Shown: positions 8,150 through 17,776, counted from the first letter of the stretch. The stretch is DNA of 64,000 nt from DATEPR01 sp036502345 (GCA_036502345.1 DASXYT010000086.1:7825-71824), one strand, 5' to 3'. The notes: generated by a model from the sequence alone, not told the origin. Translations and numbers: made by a program.

Positions 8150-8773
8150 GTGACTAACGGGTATGGTGCCGTCATGGACATTCAGCCGGCGCTGGCCGAC
8201 GTGCAGCGGGCAGGCTTTCCGATGGGCGGCGAACCGCTGATCGCGCTGGACCTGGTGGACACCGTCGTCCTGGTCACCACACCGTCCACCGACCTGATCG
8301 GTGCGCAGGCCAGGATGGCCGAGTGGTGGGAGCTCCAGGCGCCTCGGCTACCGGTCGGTCCCACGCCGGACCCGGCCGCCACCCGCAGGCTGCGGGCCGC
8401 CATCCGAGACCTGTTCGACGCCCACCTCGAACACCGGGTGCCGCAGTCCACCTCGATCGGCGACGTGAACGCGGCCGCCGCCGGTGCACCGACCAGCCCT
8501 CAGCTGACCGGGTTCGCCGACGGCAACCCGCAGGTCGAGACCCGATGGCACACCGAACTCGGTGGCAACGCGTCGCTGGCGGTGATCGCTCGCGAGGCGA
8601 TCGACCTGCTGGCCGGCCCGGACCGCATGGCCCGGTTGCGCCGCTGCGCCAACCCGGCCTGCTCGATGCTGTTCCTGGCCGAGAACAAGCGGCGCCAGTG
8701 GTGCACCGCCAACATCTGCGGCAACCGCACCCGCGTCGCCCGGCACTACGAGCGCACCCATGCCGACCGGTAA
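8150..8773 (+). CDS. ABATE/CGNR zinc finger transcriptional regulator
   Basis: A 207-residue regulator of the stress-induced ABATE-CGNR family. The N-terminal ABATE domain (GGEPLIALDLVDTV) is followed by a helical middle and a C-terminal CGNR zinc finger: CANPACSMLF, then KRRQWCTANICGNRTRVARHY, with four Cys ligands and the CGNR signature. GTG at 8150 is the start because GAGGAGG lies eight bases upstream. The 3' end overlaps the MOSC-reductase gene by 14 bases. It probably controls the divergent DUF427 gene and the following plus-strand operon. Confidence 0.88.
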   Translation: MTNGYGAVMDIQPALADVQRAGFPMGGEPLIALDLVDTVVLVTTPSTDLIGAQARMAEWWELQAPRLPVGPTPDPAATRRLRAAIRDLFDAHLEHRVPQSTSIGDVNAAAAGAPTSPQLTGFADGNPQVETRWHTELGGNASLAVIAREAIDLLAGPDRMARLRRCANPACSMLFLAENKRRQWCTANICGNRTRVARHYERTHADR

Positions 8774-10487
8774 GCCGATGGGGCGCCTGCTGTCCCTCAA
8801 CGTCGGACTCCCCGCGACCGTGCCGTGGCAGGGCAGAACCGTGTACACCGGCATCGTCAAGCGACCCGTCGACGGCCCGCGCAAGGTGCGCAGGCTCAAC
8901 ATCGACGGCGACGGCCAGGGTGACCTCAACGGCCACGGCGGCGAGATGCGTGCCGTGCTGGTCTACCAACGGCAGTCCTACGACTTCTGGCAGCGGAAAC
9001 TCGGCCGGGACGATTTCGAATTCGGCCAGTTCGGCGAGAACTTCACCGTCGACGGCCTGCCGGACGACGAGGTGCACATCGGTGACCGCTACCGCATCGG
9101 CGATGCCGAGTTCGAGGTCACCCAGCCGCGGGTGACCTGTTTCCGGGTCGGCATGCGCCTCGGAGAGCCGGACATGCCGTCGCTGCTGGTCGCCCACCAC
9201 CGGCCCGGCTTCTACCTCCGGGTCGTCGAGGAGGGCCACGTCCAGGCAGGCGACGAGATCGTCCGCACCAGGATCGGCCGGCACCGGATGAGCGTTGCCG
9301 ACATCGACGCGCTGCTCTACCTGCCGAACAGGGACGTCGCCCGGCTGCGTGACGCGGTGGACATCCCCGCGCTCAGCCCCGGCTGGCAGGGTTCGTTCCT
9401 GGAACTGCTGAACAGCCCAGCGACCAGCGCGCCACCGGCAGGCACCGAACCCGCCGGCTGGGCCGGCTTCCGGCCGCTGCGGGTCTCGCGGATCGTGCCG
9501 GAGAGCCCGGCCGTCGCGTCGGTCTACCTGGCGGCCGAGGACGGGACACCACTCCCCCGGCCGAGGCCCGGCCAGTACCTCACCCTGCGCGTCACCAGCG
9601 CGGCCGACCCGGCGCCGGTGCGCAGCTACTCGCTGTCCGCCGACCCGGCGCACGGCGAGTACCGGATCAGCGTGAAGCGCGAGACGCACGGCCTGGTCAG
9701 CGCCTACATCCACAGCCACCTGCGGGCCGGCAGCACGGTGGACGTCGCTGCTCCGCGCGGCGACTTCGTGCTGCCAGACGGCGACGAGACGACGCCCGTA
9801 CTGCTGCTGTCCGCCGGTATCGGGGTGACCCCGGTGCTGGCGATGCTGCACACGCTTGCGGCGGCCGGCGGCAAACGCGACATCTGGTGGCTGCACACCA
9901 CCCGTTCGCCGGCCGACCACGTCTTCGCGACGGAGGCCCACGACCTGCTGGCCGGCCTGGCCAACAGCCACGAGCACGTCTTCTACACGGCGGAGGGCCA
10001 CGGCAGGCTGGACCACGCTGCCCTGGCGGCACTGCGCCTGCCGACCGACGCGACCGCCTACCTGTGTGGCCCGGACGGGTTCATGAGCGCGATGCGGGAC
10101 GCGCTGATCGATGTCGGCCTGGCAGCGGGTGGCATCCACAGCGAACTGTTCGGCGCACTGCCGGCGATCAATCCCGGCCTCACCGACGTCACCAGAAAAC
10201 CGCCGCACCAGCCGCCAGGGCCGGCAGGCACCGGGCCACGGATCACGTTCGCGCGCAGCGGGCTGACCGCGCCATGGAGCGAGGCCTACCCGACCGTGCT
10301 GGAGTTCGCGGAAGCATGCGACGTGCCGACCAGGTGGTCCTGCCGCTCCGGCGTCTGCCACACGTGCCAGACCCCGATACTGTCCGGCACCGTCCGCTAT
10401 GGACCAGAACCGCTGGAGCCCGCCGAACCCGGCACGGTCCTGGTCTGCTGCGCGCAACCGGACACCGACCTCGTGCTGGACCTGTGA
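8760..10487 (+). CDS. MOSC domain / FAD-NAD reductase / 2Fe-2S ferredoxin fusion protein
   Basis: A 575-residue three-module oxidoreductase. Residues about 1-230 form a YiiM-like MOSC domain with the conserved VTQPRVTCFRVG segment (Cys127, the usual persulfide/molybdenum-cofactor Cys). Residues about 235-480 are a ferredoxin-NADP-reductase-like module (VRSYSLSADP flavin site, LLSAGIGVTPVLAML nucleotide site, YLCGPDGFM). The C-terminus is a plant-type 2Fe-2S domain (CRSGVCHTC and a later CC). Electrons should run from NAD(P)H through flavin and iron-sulfur cluster to the MOSC/Mo-related centre, for example reduction of N-hydroxylated compounds. It overlaps its neighbours on both sides, so it belongs to an operon. 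Confidence 0.9.
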   Translation: MPTGKPMGRLLSLNVGLPATVPWQGRTVYTGIVKRPVDGPRKVRRLNIDGDGQGDLNGHGGEMRAVLVYQRQSYDFWQRKLGRDDFEFGQFGENFTVDGLPDDEVHIGDRYRIGDAEFEVTQPRVTCFRVGMRLGEPDMPSLLVAHHRPGFYLRVVEEGHVQAGDEIVRTRIGRHRMSVADIDALLYLPNRDVARLRDAVDIPALSPGWQGSFLELLNSPATSAPPAGTEPAGWAGFRPLRVSRIVPESPAVASVYLAAEDGTPLPRPRPGQYLTLRVTSAADPAPVRSYSLSADPAHGEYRISVKRETHGLVSAYIHSHLRAGSTVDVAAPRGDFVLPDGDETTPVLLLSAGIGVTPVLAMLHTLAAAGGKRDIWWLHTTRSPADHVFATEAHDLLAGLANSHEHVFYTAEGHGRLDHAALAALRLPTDATAYLCGPDGFMSAMRDALIDVGLAAGGIHSELFGALPAINPGLTDVTRKPPHQPPGPAGTGPRITFARSGLTAPWSEAYPTVLEFAEACDVPTRWSCRSGVCHTCQTPILSGTVRYGPEPLEPAEPGTVLVCCAQPDTDLVLDL

Positions 10488-11332
10488 AGCGGGCGGATCT
10501 GCTGGACGCACTCGACGTGATCGAGCGAACGGCACTGTTCAGCGACACCGTGGACTGGGCTGCCGTGCGCGGGGACGCCGAAACGGTCCCCGACGCACAC
10601 GCCTTCCTGACCACGGTGCTCAAGCAGGCAGGCGGCCGGCACAGTCACCTGACACCGCCCGGACCACCGAGGTCACTCCCTCCGAAGGTGGTCGCGGCCC
10701 TGGGCCCGCCGCTGCCGACCGGCGAGCTGATCGAGACGGTCGGCTACCTGAGACTGCCCCGTTTGTCGGGCGGTCTGCGGCGCGCCCGCGACTACGTCAG
10801 GACGGGTGGCAGGGTGCTCGACGGCCTGGTCGCGGCGCATCCCAGTGCCTGGATCGTGGATCTGCGGGCCAACACCGGCGGCAACATGTGGCCGATGCTC
10901 GCCGTCGCGGCGACCCTGTTGCCCGACGGTGTGCTCGGCCATTTCGGCCTACCCGACGGCAGCTACCTGGTCTGGTCGCTGAACCGGGGGCGACTCCGGC
11001 TGGACGGCAAGCGGATGGCTCGCTCGCACAGCCCGGCTCACCAGGGCGGCGACGTGCCCATCGCAGTGCTCGTCTCACGCCACACGGCCAGCGCGGGCGA
11101 GGCGGTGGCCGTCGCCTTCGCGGGTCTGCCCACCGTTCGCCTGATCGGCGCGCCGACGGCGGGCTTCACCACCGGCAACAGCACCCACGTGCTGCGTGAC
11201 GGCACCCGGCTGCACATCAGCGGTTCGTACTACGCCGACCGCGACCGCCGCCGCATCGACGGGCCCGTACCGGTGGACATCAACGCTGACGCCGCGCTGG
11301 ATGCCGCCCTGTCCTGGATCAGCGAAGTGTGA
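10484..11332 (+). CDS. S41 family peptidase-like hydrolase without PDZ domain
   Basis: A 282-residue tail-specific-protease (S41) core. GRHSHL at residues 51-56 matches the start of the tricorn-core fold; WIVDLRANTGGNMWPM (about 123-138) and RHTASAGEAVA with nucleophile Ser203 are the family's active-site segments. There is no signal peptide and no PDZ domain, so it is probably cytoplasmic and shorter than usual C-terminal processing proteases. The GTG start overlaps the stop of the MOSC fusion (GTGA), showing translational coupling. Its substrate is unknown. Confidence 0.82.
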   Translation: MKRADLLDALDVIERTALFSDTVDWAAVRGDAETVPDAHAFLTTVLKQAGGRHSHLTPPGPPRSLPPKVVAALGPPLPTGELIETVGYLRLPRLSGGLRRARDYVRTGGRVLDGLVAAHPSAWIVDLRANTGGNMWPMLAVAATLLPDGVLGHFGLPDGSYLVWSLNRGRLRLDGKRMARSHSPAHQGGDVPIAVLVSRHTASAGEAVAVAFAGLPTVRLIGAPTAGFTTGNSTHVLRDGTRLHISGSYYADRDRRRIDGPVPVDINADAALDAALSWISEV

Positions 11333-11345
11333 TCAGCTACCGGAC

Positions 11346-12113
11346 ATGACTGGAACGCGGAGACGAGTGTTGGTGACCGGCGGATCACGGGGTATCGGCG
11401 CTGCGATCTGCCGCCGCCTGGCAGCGCAGGGTGACCGGATCGCCATCCACTGCCGGTCCACTGTGGCCGCCGCCGACCGCCTGCGGTCCGAGTTGGACGG
11501 TACCGGCCACATCATCGTCGCTGCCGACCTGGAGGACACCGACTCCATCAGCCCGCTGGTCGACACCGTCGTCGCGGATCTCGGCGGCATCGACGTGCTG
11601 GTGCACAACGCGGGGATCTTCGTCAACCACCCCGTCGTCACCACGTCGTTCGACGAGTGGATCACGTCCTGGCGTCAGGTCCTGGACGTCAACCTGATCT
11701 CCGGCGCCGCCCTCGCCCACCGCGTGGTCGACCACCTGGTGCACCGCCCGGAGGGGCCGGAGGGCGGGCGCATCGTGGTGGTCGGCTCACGCGGCGCCTA
11801 CCGGGGCGAACCGAACGCCGTCGCCTACGGCGCCAGCAAGGCCGGGCTGCACTCGATGGCCCAGTCGCTGGCCGTGTCGCTGGCCCCGCACGGCATCACG
11901 GTCGCCGCCGTCGCCCCCGGTTTCATCCGCTCCGACCTGAGCGACGGGGTGCTGGCCGGACCGACAGGTGACGCCATCCGGGCGCAGAGCCCGTTCGGCC
12001 GGGTCGGCGAACCGGACGAGGTCGCCGCCGCTGTGGCGTGGCTCGCGTCACCCGACGCGAAGTGGGCCACCGGCACCGTGATCGACGTGAACGGCGCCTC
12101 GTACCTGCGTTAG
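11346..12113 (+). CDS. SDR family oxidoreductase (classical)
   Basis: A 255-residue classical short-chain dehydrogenase: TGGSRGIG (cofactor loop, residues 11-18), HNAG, catalytic Ser in VVGSRGAYRG, and YGASK (Tyr/Lys pair), ending with the family tail TGTVIDVNGASYLR. The Arg-rich N-terminus and HCRS after beta-2 suggest NADPH preference. It begins 13 bases after the S41 gene, probably in the same transcript. The substrate is not predictable; 3-oxoacyl-type or small ketone substrates are both possible. Confidence 0.87.
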   Translation: MTGTRRRVLVTGGSRGIGAAICRRLAAQGDRIAIHCRSTVAAADRLRSELDGTGHIIVAADLEDTDSISPLVDTVVADLGGIDVLVHNAGIFVNHPVVTTSFDEWITSWRQVLDVNLISGAALAHRVVDHLVHRPEGPEGGRIVVVGSRGAYRGEPNAVAYGASKAGLHSMAQSLAVSLAPHGITVAAVAPGFIRSDLSDGVLAGPTGDAIRAQSPFGRVGEPDEVAAAVAWLASPDAKWATGTVIDVNGASYLR

Positions 12114-12263
12114 AGCGTGCGCAGCGCTGCCGGTACCGCTGGCACCGCGGCCAGTGCCGAACCGAGCCGGTGACCGACCGCACTGGAGTCGGTCAACGGC
12201 ACGTGACTCAAGGGCACACCGTCTCGAATCGCGGATCGCGGCCCAGCCGGGGACGATCGGGCA

Positions 12264-13157
12264 ATGAACATCCTGGTCGCGGGCGCATCCGGTTTCGTCG
12301 GTCGCCGATTGTGCCCTGCGCTGGAGAAGGCAGGCCACACCGTACGGGCCATGACCCGCGCACCGGAGTCCTACCGGGGCGCGGGTCACCCGGTCGGTGC
12401 CGACATCGACGACCAGGCCGCGCTGCGCGAGGCGCTGGCCGGCTGTGCCGCCGCCTACTACCTGGTCCACTCGCTGGACAGCACCGATTTCGCCATCCGC
12501 GATGCTCGGGCCGCCCGGGGCTTCGGCCAGGCGTGCGCACGCGCGGGCGTCGGCCGGATCATCTACCTCGGCGGTCTCGGCGACGACACCGACGACCTGT
12601 CCGAGCACCTGCGCAGCCGTCGCCAGGTGGAAACGCTGCTGGCCACGGCCGGTGTGCCGGTCACGACGCTGCGGGCCGGCATCATCGTCGGGCACGGCGG
12701 TATCTCGTGGGAGATCACCCGACAACTGGTGCAACGACTGCCGGTGATGGTCACTCCGCGCTGGGTGCGGACCAGGACGCAGCCGATCGCGATCGCCGAC
12801 GTGACCCGCTACCTCATCGGCGTGCTCGACGTGCCGGAGGCGGCAGGCCGAGCCTTCGACGTCGGCGGCCCCGAGGTGCTGACCTACGAGGACATGATGC
12901 GCAGGCTGGCCGACATCCAGGGCCGCCAACAGGTGCTCGTCCCGGTGCCGCTGCTGTCGCCCAACCTGTCGTCGTGGTGGCTGTCGCTGGTGACCGATGT
13001 CGACACGAACACCGGCCGGTCCCTGGTGGCGTCGATGTACAACGAGGTCGTCGTGCAGGAGAACGACATCCAGGACCTGGTGCCCTTCGAGCCGATGGAC
13101 TACGACCAGGCCGTGCTGGCGGCGCTGGGCGAACGGGCAAGGGAACGCAGGCAGTGA
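12264..13157 (+). CDS. NAD(P)-binding epimerase-like protein (atypical SDR)
   Basis: A 297-residue extended/atypical SDR with GASGFVGRRL at residues 8-17, RAMTRAPE after beta-2, YYLVHSLDS and GVGRIIYLGGLGD, then AGIIVGHGGISWEITRQLVQRLPVM and QPIAIADVTRYLIGVLD. This series is characteristic of the NmrA/complex-I-NDUFA9-like group found in many actinobacteria, often joined to a C-terminal DUF2867 domain that is missing here. The likely role is redox sensing or reduction of a lipid-like compound, but this is inference. Its stop overlaps the CPBP protease start by GTGA. Confidence 0.8.
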   Translation: MNILVAGASGFVGRRLCPALEKAGHTVRAMTRAPESYRGAGHPVGADIDDQAALREALAGCAAAYYLVHSLDSTDFAIRDARAARGFGQACARAGVGRIIYLGGLGDDTDDLSEHLRSRRQVETLLATAGVPVTTLRAGIIVGHGGISWEITRQLVQRLPVMVTPRWVRTRTQPIAIADVTRYLIGVLDVPEAAGRAFDVGGPEVLTYEDMMRRLADIQGRQQVLVPVPLLSPNLSSWWLSLVTDVDTNTGRSLVASMYNEVVVQENDIQDLVPFEPMDYDQAVLAALGERARERRQ

Positions 13158-13807
13158 CAGGCCACCGCCCGCCGCCCGGCAGCCGGCACCGGCGTCGGGT
13201 CCTGGGAGTCGTGGCCGTGGCCGGTGCCGCGCAGTTGGGCGCGTCGCTGGCCAGCCCGCCCGACTCGCGCCGGTTCTACGCGCTGACCACCGGTGTCGCC
13301 GCGACCTGGGTCGCCGGTGGCCTGGTCACCGGCCCGGTGCCGTGGACCGGCGAGGACGACCATCCACATCGGACGTTAGTTCGCGCGGTGGCCGTTGGGG
13401 TTGGGGCGTTTCTGGCGTTCTACGCGGCAGCGCTGGTGGCCCGCAAGGTGCCGTTCCTGCGGCACGCGCTGGCCGGTGTGCTGCGCTACGCCCACCACGG
13501 CCGCACGCCCACGGTGCTCGCCACCGTGTGGGGCAACGGTGCGGCGGAGGAGGTGTTCTTCCGAGGCGCGCTGTACGACGCCTTCGCCGACGAGCACCCG
13601 ATCGTGACGTCGACAGCCGCGTACGCGCTGGTCACCTGTGTGACCCGCAATCCGGCACTGGCGCTCGCCTCGATACCGATGGGCGCGCTGTTCGCCTGGC
13701 AGCGGCAGACCACCGGCGGCATCGAGGTGCCGGTGGTCACCCACCTCACGTGGTCGACGCTGATGACGTGGCTGCTGCCGCCGTTGTTCCACGGCAGCAG
13801 CCGGTGA
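13154..13807 (+). CDS. CPBP family intramembrane metalloprotease
   Basis: A 217-residue multi-helix membrane protein of the CPBP (CAAX protease/bacteriocin-processing) family. The Glu-Glu-x3-Arg motif is visible in GAAEEVFFRGAL, followed by a helix ending ALASIPMGALFAWQRQTTGG and the His of VVTHLTWSTLM. These are the family's metal-binding and catalytic residues. It starts at GTG 13154, overlapping the preceding SDR-like gene (GTGA). Possible roles include membrane-protein processing or self-immunity; no bacteriocin gene is visible nearby. It converges with the large CHAT/STAND gene with only three bases between. Confidence 0.83.
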   Translation: MTGHRPPPGSRHRRRVLGVVAVAGAAQLGASLASPPDSRRFYALTTGVAATWVAGGLVTGPVPWTGEDDHPHRTLVRAVAVGVGAFLAFYAAALVARKVPFLRHALAGVLRYAHHGRTPTVLATVWGNGAAEEVFFRGALYDAFADEHPIVTSTAAYALVTCVTRNPALALASIPMGALFAWQRQTTGGIEVPVVTHLTWSTLMTWLLPPLFHGSSR

Positions 13808-13810
13808 CCA

Positions 13811-16800
13811 TCAGGCCTGCTCGACCAGCGCCCGCCACGCGTTCGGGTCGATGTCGACCGTGCCGGCCAGCGCGCCGAGGGTGCGCCGGACGATGGCCGA
13901 ATCCACCGGGTTGAGGTTGTCGGCCAGCGTGGGGTCCTGCTCACCGGCCTGGATCCGACGCAGCACAGGAACGAGTTCCTGCCAGTCCGACTGCTCCTCC
14001 GCCGCCGTGAGGACCTGGTCCACGTCCTCGACGGTGAGATCAGCCGATTCGTGCCGCACGGCAAGCAATGCGGACACGATCGGGTCCCACACGTCCACGG
14101 TCTGCGCGATCACGTCGGACCGCAGATCGCCGGCCAGCCGCAGCACGTCCGTGACCGCGTCCTCGCCGGTACGGGTCCGCGCGGGCAGTCGGGCGAACAG
14201 CGCGGCGAAGTGGATGCCCTCGCCGCTGTCGACGATCGAGCACACGTCCTCGAACGACAACTGCCCGATCTCCTGCTGGCCGTCGGGCAGCATGCCGGCG
14301 ACCGCCTGCACGGACGTGGCGAGGTCACCACTACCGGTCTGGTAGCGGATCAGCGCCGCGGTGAGGAGGTTCGCCAGAATCGTGCGCAGGTCGGCGTCGG
14401 TCCGGGCGAGGTGGGCGGCCAGGTTGTGGTGGCCGACCGCGATCGCCTCCGGATCCACGACCACGTACGCGAGCCGCAGGGCATCCCTGCCCAGCGAGAC
14501 GGCCCCGTCCAGTTCGCCCAGCCTGCCTTCGACGTCGGCCATCGCCACCAGCGTCTTGGCCAGCATCGGGTAGTTCCGACCGGCCTCGAACACCGTACGA
14601 CACTTGGTCAGCAGGTCGCGGGCTTCCTCGTTGTGCCCCAACGCCAGCAGCGCTCCATAGTCGTTGAACGCCGTGCCGGCGAGTTCGGCGTCGCCCGCCT
14701 CCCGGCCCAGCTTCGACTCCCGGATGGCGCGGTTGAGGTCCAACGCCTGCTGCCACGAGCCCAACTCGCGGGCGGCGTTGACGCCGATGCCGAGGATGAC
14801 CTCGCGGACGTTCCACGGGGTCACGGACTCGTCGGTGTCCGGCGGGTCGGGCAGCGTGGCCATGGTGGCCCGATGCTGTTCGACGACGTCCAGCACCTGC
14901 TGGTAGTTCCCTTGCAGGCCAAGGATCTGCAGGCGTTGACCGTCGTCACCGAGGCGGGTCCACGGGCCGAGGTCGGCGCGGACGCTGTAGTCGGCCTTGG
15001 CCTCGGCCAGTTCGAGGGCCTGGTCCCACTGACCACTGTCGCGGTACAGGGTGATCAGGTCACCGGCGCAGGCGGCGGCCTGGCGGAACTCGCCCCGCTC
15101 GACCGCGGCGTCCAGCACCGCCCGGAACCGGGCTTGCGCCCGGTCGGGCTCGACCATGGCCAGCGCCCGGGCATACGTGCGGCCCGCCGCCAGTTCGTCG
15201 TCGGTGCCTTCGGTCGCCGACGCGGCGGTGGCCAGCAACGGCAGCAGCGCCACGGCGGTGGCCGTGGACCGGTCCCGGTGCAACACCTGTTCCGCCGCCG
15301 CGTCCAGGTCGACCCAGCGGTGTTGGCGCAACAGGTAGGGCGCTGCCGAGCGGGCCGCCCGCAGCACCAACTGGCCGAACCCTTCCGCCTCCTCGCGGCT
15401 CATCGCCTCCCCCAGCGTGGCGAGCCAGCCGTCGCCGACCACGGCGTCCACCGTGTCCCGGAAGCCCGGGTCGACGGCACTCCTGCCGGACTCGGCCATG
15501 CCGGCTTCGATCCGGTACTCGTTCGGTCTGCCGGTGGTCGGATCGAGGTCGACAGCGACCAAACCCCGCTCCGCCAACGATTGTGCCGTCACGTCCGGGT
15601 CCGGTGCCGCGCCGGTGCGCTCCACGTGCTGCCACATGTGTGGCCATCCGGTGTGCACGACCGCGGTGATCCGGTCGTCAGGTTCCAGGCAGCACAGGAA
15701 GTCGAACAGCAGCGAAGCATCGGGCGACAGCGCCGACGTCGTGGCGCTGGTCCAGGTTGCCAGCACGGCCAGGTAGTCCTCGTCCGTCGCTGCCGGCTCG
15801 CCGCCGGACATGAACGGCCCGAACGGGGTGTCCCGCCGCTCCCACACCCGATCGGCCTCGTCCAGCCGGGCCTGCAGTACGACGGGGTCCGACGCGCGGC
15901 CGTCGGCCAGTTCGATCAGCTTCGGGTGCCCGTGCACGAGCATCAGGCTCCGCGTCGCCAGATCACGGGCCTGCTCGCCGCTCAGGCCGGTCACGGTGCC
16001 GTCCAGCAGCGCCCGCAGCCTCGGCCACTCCCTGGCCAGCAGCAGCGTCTCGGCCAGCGACAGGGCGCGCACCGGCTCGACCAGCACGGTCGCCGGCAGG
16101 CCGGCAGGCCGCCGCCGGGAGGTCATGACGGCCCGAGCCAGTCCCTGGTGGCCGGTCAGCGCCTGCACGAACAGCGCCCACCGCTCGTCCCGCCACTCGC
16201 CTGCGTCGGTGAGCAGTGACTCGACGTCGTCCAGCACGATCAACACGCGGGTCCGCGCCAGCGCATCGGCGAACGCCGGCATCGCCTCCCGCCAGGCGGC
16301 CAGGTCGTTGGCCCGGTGCGCCAGTTGCAGCCCGGGCAACTGCCGCTCCAACGCCAGCACGCAGTCGGTCAACGCCGAGTCGATCGCGCTGCCGTCCGGT
16401 GGGGCGACGTACCAGGCGGCCGCGACGAACGACTCGATGTCGGTGTAGGCCAGTTCCAGCGCGCCCGCGGTCTTGCCGATGCCCGCCATGCCGTGCAGGA
16501 CGACCCCGGACCGACCGCTGTCCTGCGCCAACGCGGCGCTCGCGCGAGCCAGTTGCTCGGCCCGACCGACGAACCGAGTGGACTGCTCAGGGAACTCGGG
16601 CAACCGCTGCAGCAGCTCGACCTGGAACACCAACGGCTCGCCGTCCGGTGGCGCCAGCCTCAGGTCCATCGCACGCCCACCGAGCAGCATCGGCGTCGCG
16701 ACCGACAAAGGCGGTGTCGACGTGGTCAGGTGCTGGCCCGCGACCTGGGCAACGGACAGTGCGGCGGCCTCGGCGACCGGGTGGCCGAGGCCGAGCACCA

Positions 16801-17776
16801 GGTTGTAGAACGACACCGCGAACCCGATCGCGAAGTCGTCCACCGCCGGGTAGCGCATGGCCAGCACAGCGCAGTCCAGTTGCCGCACGATCTCGCTGCC
16901 CAACTCGGGCAGCGACCCGGCGGGCTCGGCCTCGCTCGGCTTCGGGCCGCGTGTCATCCCCAGCCGCCGCAACTGCTCCGTCGCGGTCTGCGCCGCCGAC
17001 CGGGCGGCCGTGAGCGCGACCAGCTTGAGCTGTCCGACCGCGAGGTCCAGCAGCTCGATCAGTTCGGCACCCGTGATCAGGCCGTCAGCCAGCGCGAGCC
17101 CGTCGTGCAGGTCGTGGCCGGACAGGTGGACGACGTCCCAGCCGTCGGCCTCCTGCAGGGTGTCCCGCAGCTGTTCCCGGGTGGCGCCGTGCTGGAGCAC
17201 CCGCAGCTCGACGGCCTTGCCGTGCGTCTTCGCGATCTTGTACACCGCGCCGGCCAGCGCCAACCGCTCCTTGCGCAACGGCTGCCCGGCACTGAACACG
17301 CCCAGCATGCGCAGCCGCTCGCCGACGGGCGCCTTGGGCACCCTGGACCGCTGGTGGTCGACGACGAAGGTGACCCGGTGGGCGACCAACGGCTGCTGGT
17401 CCACCATGGCCAGCTCCCACGGGCGGTACGCCAGCTCCGCGGCCTCTGCGGGGACGACCAACCGCACCGGGCCACGCGCGCGTGCCAGCTCCAGCGCGAC
17501 CGGCCCCATTGCCCGTTCGGCGAGCCACGCGCCGACCTGGACGACGAGCTCGGCCTCGTTGGCCAGTCGCCGGTCCGGGGCCGCGTTGTCCCGCAGGTAA
17601 CGGTGCAGGTCGGTGAACGCGTCCAGCTGCCACTCGTCGGCGTCCAGCTCGACGGGGTGGTCGGCCAGCACTTCGCCCTGGTCATCGGTCAGCCGCCACC
17701 GCCACTGGGTCGGGCCGACGTAGTCCAGAACCTCAAGACGTAACACGCACGCCACCCCTTGCTCCATGACCGCCAC
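13811..17776 (-). CDS. CHAT-like/STAND NTPase/TPR giant protein with Ala at the predicted catalytic Cys
   Basis: A 1321-residue protein in three parts. Residues about 100-370 look like a CHAT (caspase-like) domain: LAYRPWELA, VVHLSGHD with His217 and His221, and KLVALTAARSA where CHAT proteases normally have Cys; here the position is Ala258. Residues about 400-700 form a STAND/NB-ARC ATPase: RFVGRAEQL, P-loop GMAGIGKT (429-436), Walker B VLIVLDDV. The remaining 550 residues are helical TPR-like repeats (sensor). This is the architecture of signal-triggered immune or cell-death NTPases. With the Cys gone, the front domain may act as a scaffold rather than a protease. A GTG start at 17776 is preceded by GAGGTG; ATG at 17767 is an alternative. 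Confidence 0.8.
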   Translation of the reverse strand: MAVMEQGVACVLRLEVLDYVGPTQWRWRLTDDQGEVLADHPVELDADEWQLDAFTDLHRYLRDNAAPDRRLANEAELVVQVGAWLAERAMGPVALELARARGPVRLVVPAEAAELAYRPWELAMVDQQPLVAHRVTFVVDHQRSRVPKAPVGERLRMLGVFSAGQPLRKERLALAGAVYKIAKTHGKAVELRVLQHGATREQLRDTLQEADGWDVVHLSGHDLHDGLALADGLITGAELIELLDLAVGQLKLVALTAARSAAQTATEQLRRLGMTRGPKPSEAEPAGSLPELGSEIVRQLDCAVLAMRYPAVDDFAIGFAVSFYNLVLGLGHPVAEAAALSVAQVAGQHLTTSTPPLSVATPMLLGGRAMDLRLAPPDGEPLVFQVELLQRLPEFPEQSTRFVGRAEQLARASAALAQDSGRSGVVLHGMAGIGKTAGALELAYTDIESFVAAAWYVAPPDGSAIDSALTDCVLALERQLPGLQLAHRANDLAAWREAMPAFADALARTRVLIVLDDVESLLTDAGEWRDERWALFVQALTGHQGLARAVMTSRRRPAGLPATVLVEPVRALSLAETLLLAREWPRLRALLDGTVTGLSGEQARDLATRSLMLVHGHPKLIELADGRASDPVVLQARLDEADRVWERRDTPFGPFMSGGEPAATDEDYLAVLATWTSATTSALSPDASLLFDFLCCLEPDDRITAVVHTGWPHMWQHVERTGAAPDPDVTAQSLAERGLVAVDLDPTTGRPNEYRIEAGMAESGRSAVDPGFRDTVDAVVGDGWLATLGEAMSREEAEGFGQLVLRAARSAAPYLLRQHRWVDLDAAAEQVLHRDRSTATAVALLPLLATAASATEGTDDELAAGRTYARALAMVEPDRAQARFRAVLDAAVERGEFRQAAACAGDLITLYRDSGQWDQALELAEAKADYSVRADLGPWTRLGDDGQRLQILGLQGNYQQVLDVVEQHRATMATLPDPPDTDESVTPWNVREVILGIGVNAARELGSWQQALDLNRAIRESKLGREAGDAELAGTAFNDYGALLALGHNEEARDLLTKCRTVFEAGRNYPMLAKTLVAMADVEGRLGELDGAVSLGRDALRLAYVVVDPEAIAVGHHNLAAHLARTDADLRTILANLLTAALIRYQTGSGDLATSVQAVAGMLPDGQQEIGQLSFEDVCSIVDSGEGIHFAALFARLPARTRTGEDAVTDVLRLAGDLRSDVIAQTVDVWDPIVSALLAVRHESADLTVEDVDQVLTAAEEQSDWQELVPVLRRIQAGEQDPTLADNLNPVDSAIVRRTLGALAGTVDIDPNAWRALVEQA

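Noticed and set aside
8274..10535. 753-codon open frame antisense to the MOSC fusion
   Set aside because: It is a GC-bias shadow: low-complexity Arg/Gly/Pro/Val protein without family resemblance, lying opposite a clearly real multi-domain gene.
14051..16219. 722-codon open frame antisense to the CHAT/STAND gene
   Set aside because: The opposite strand carries a coherent multi-domain protein; the antisense product has no recognisable motif and a biased composition typical of high-GC shadows.
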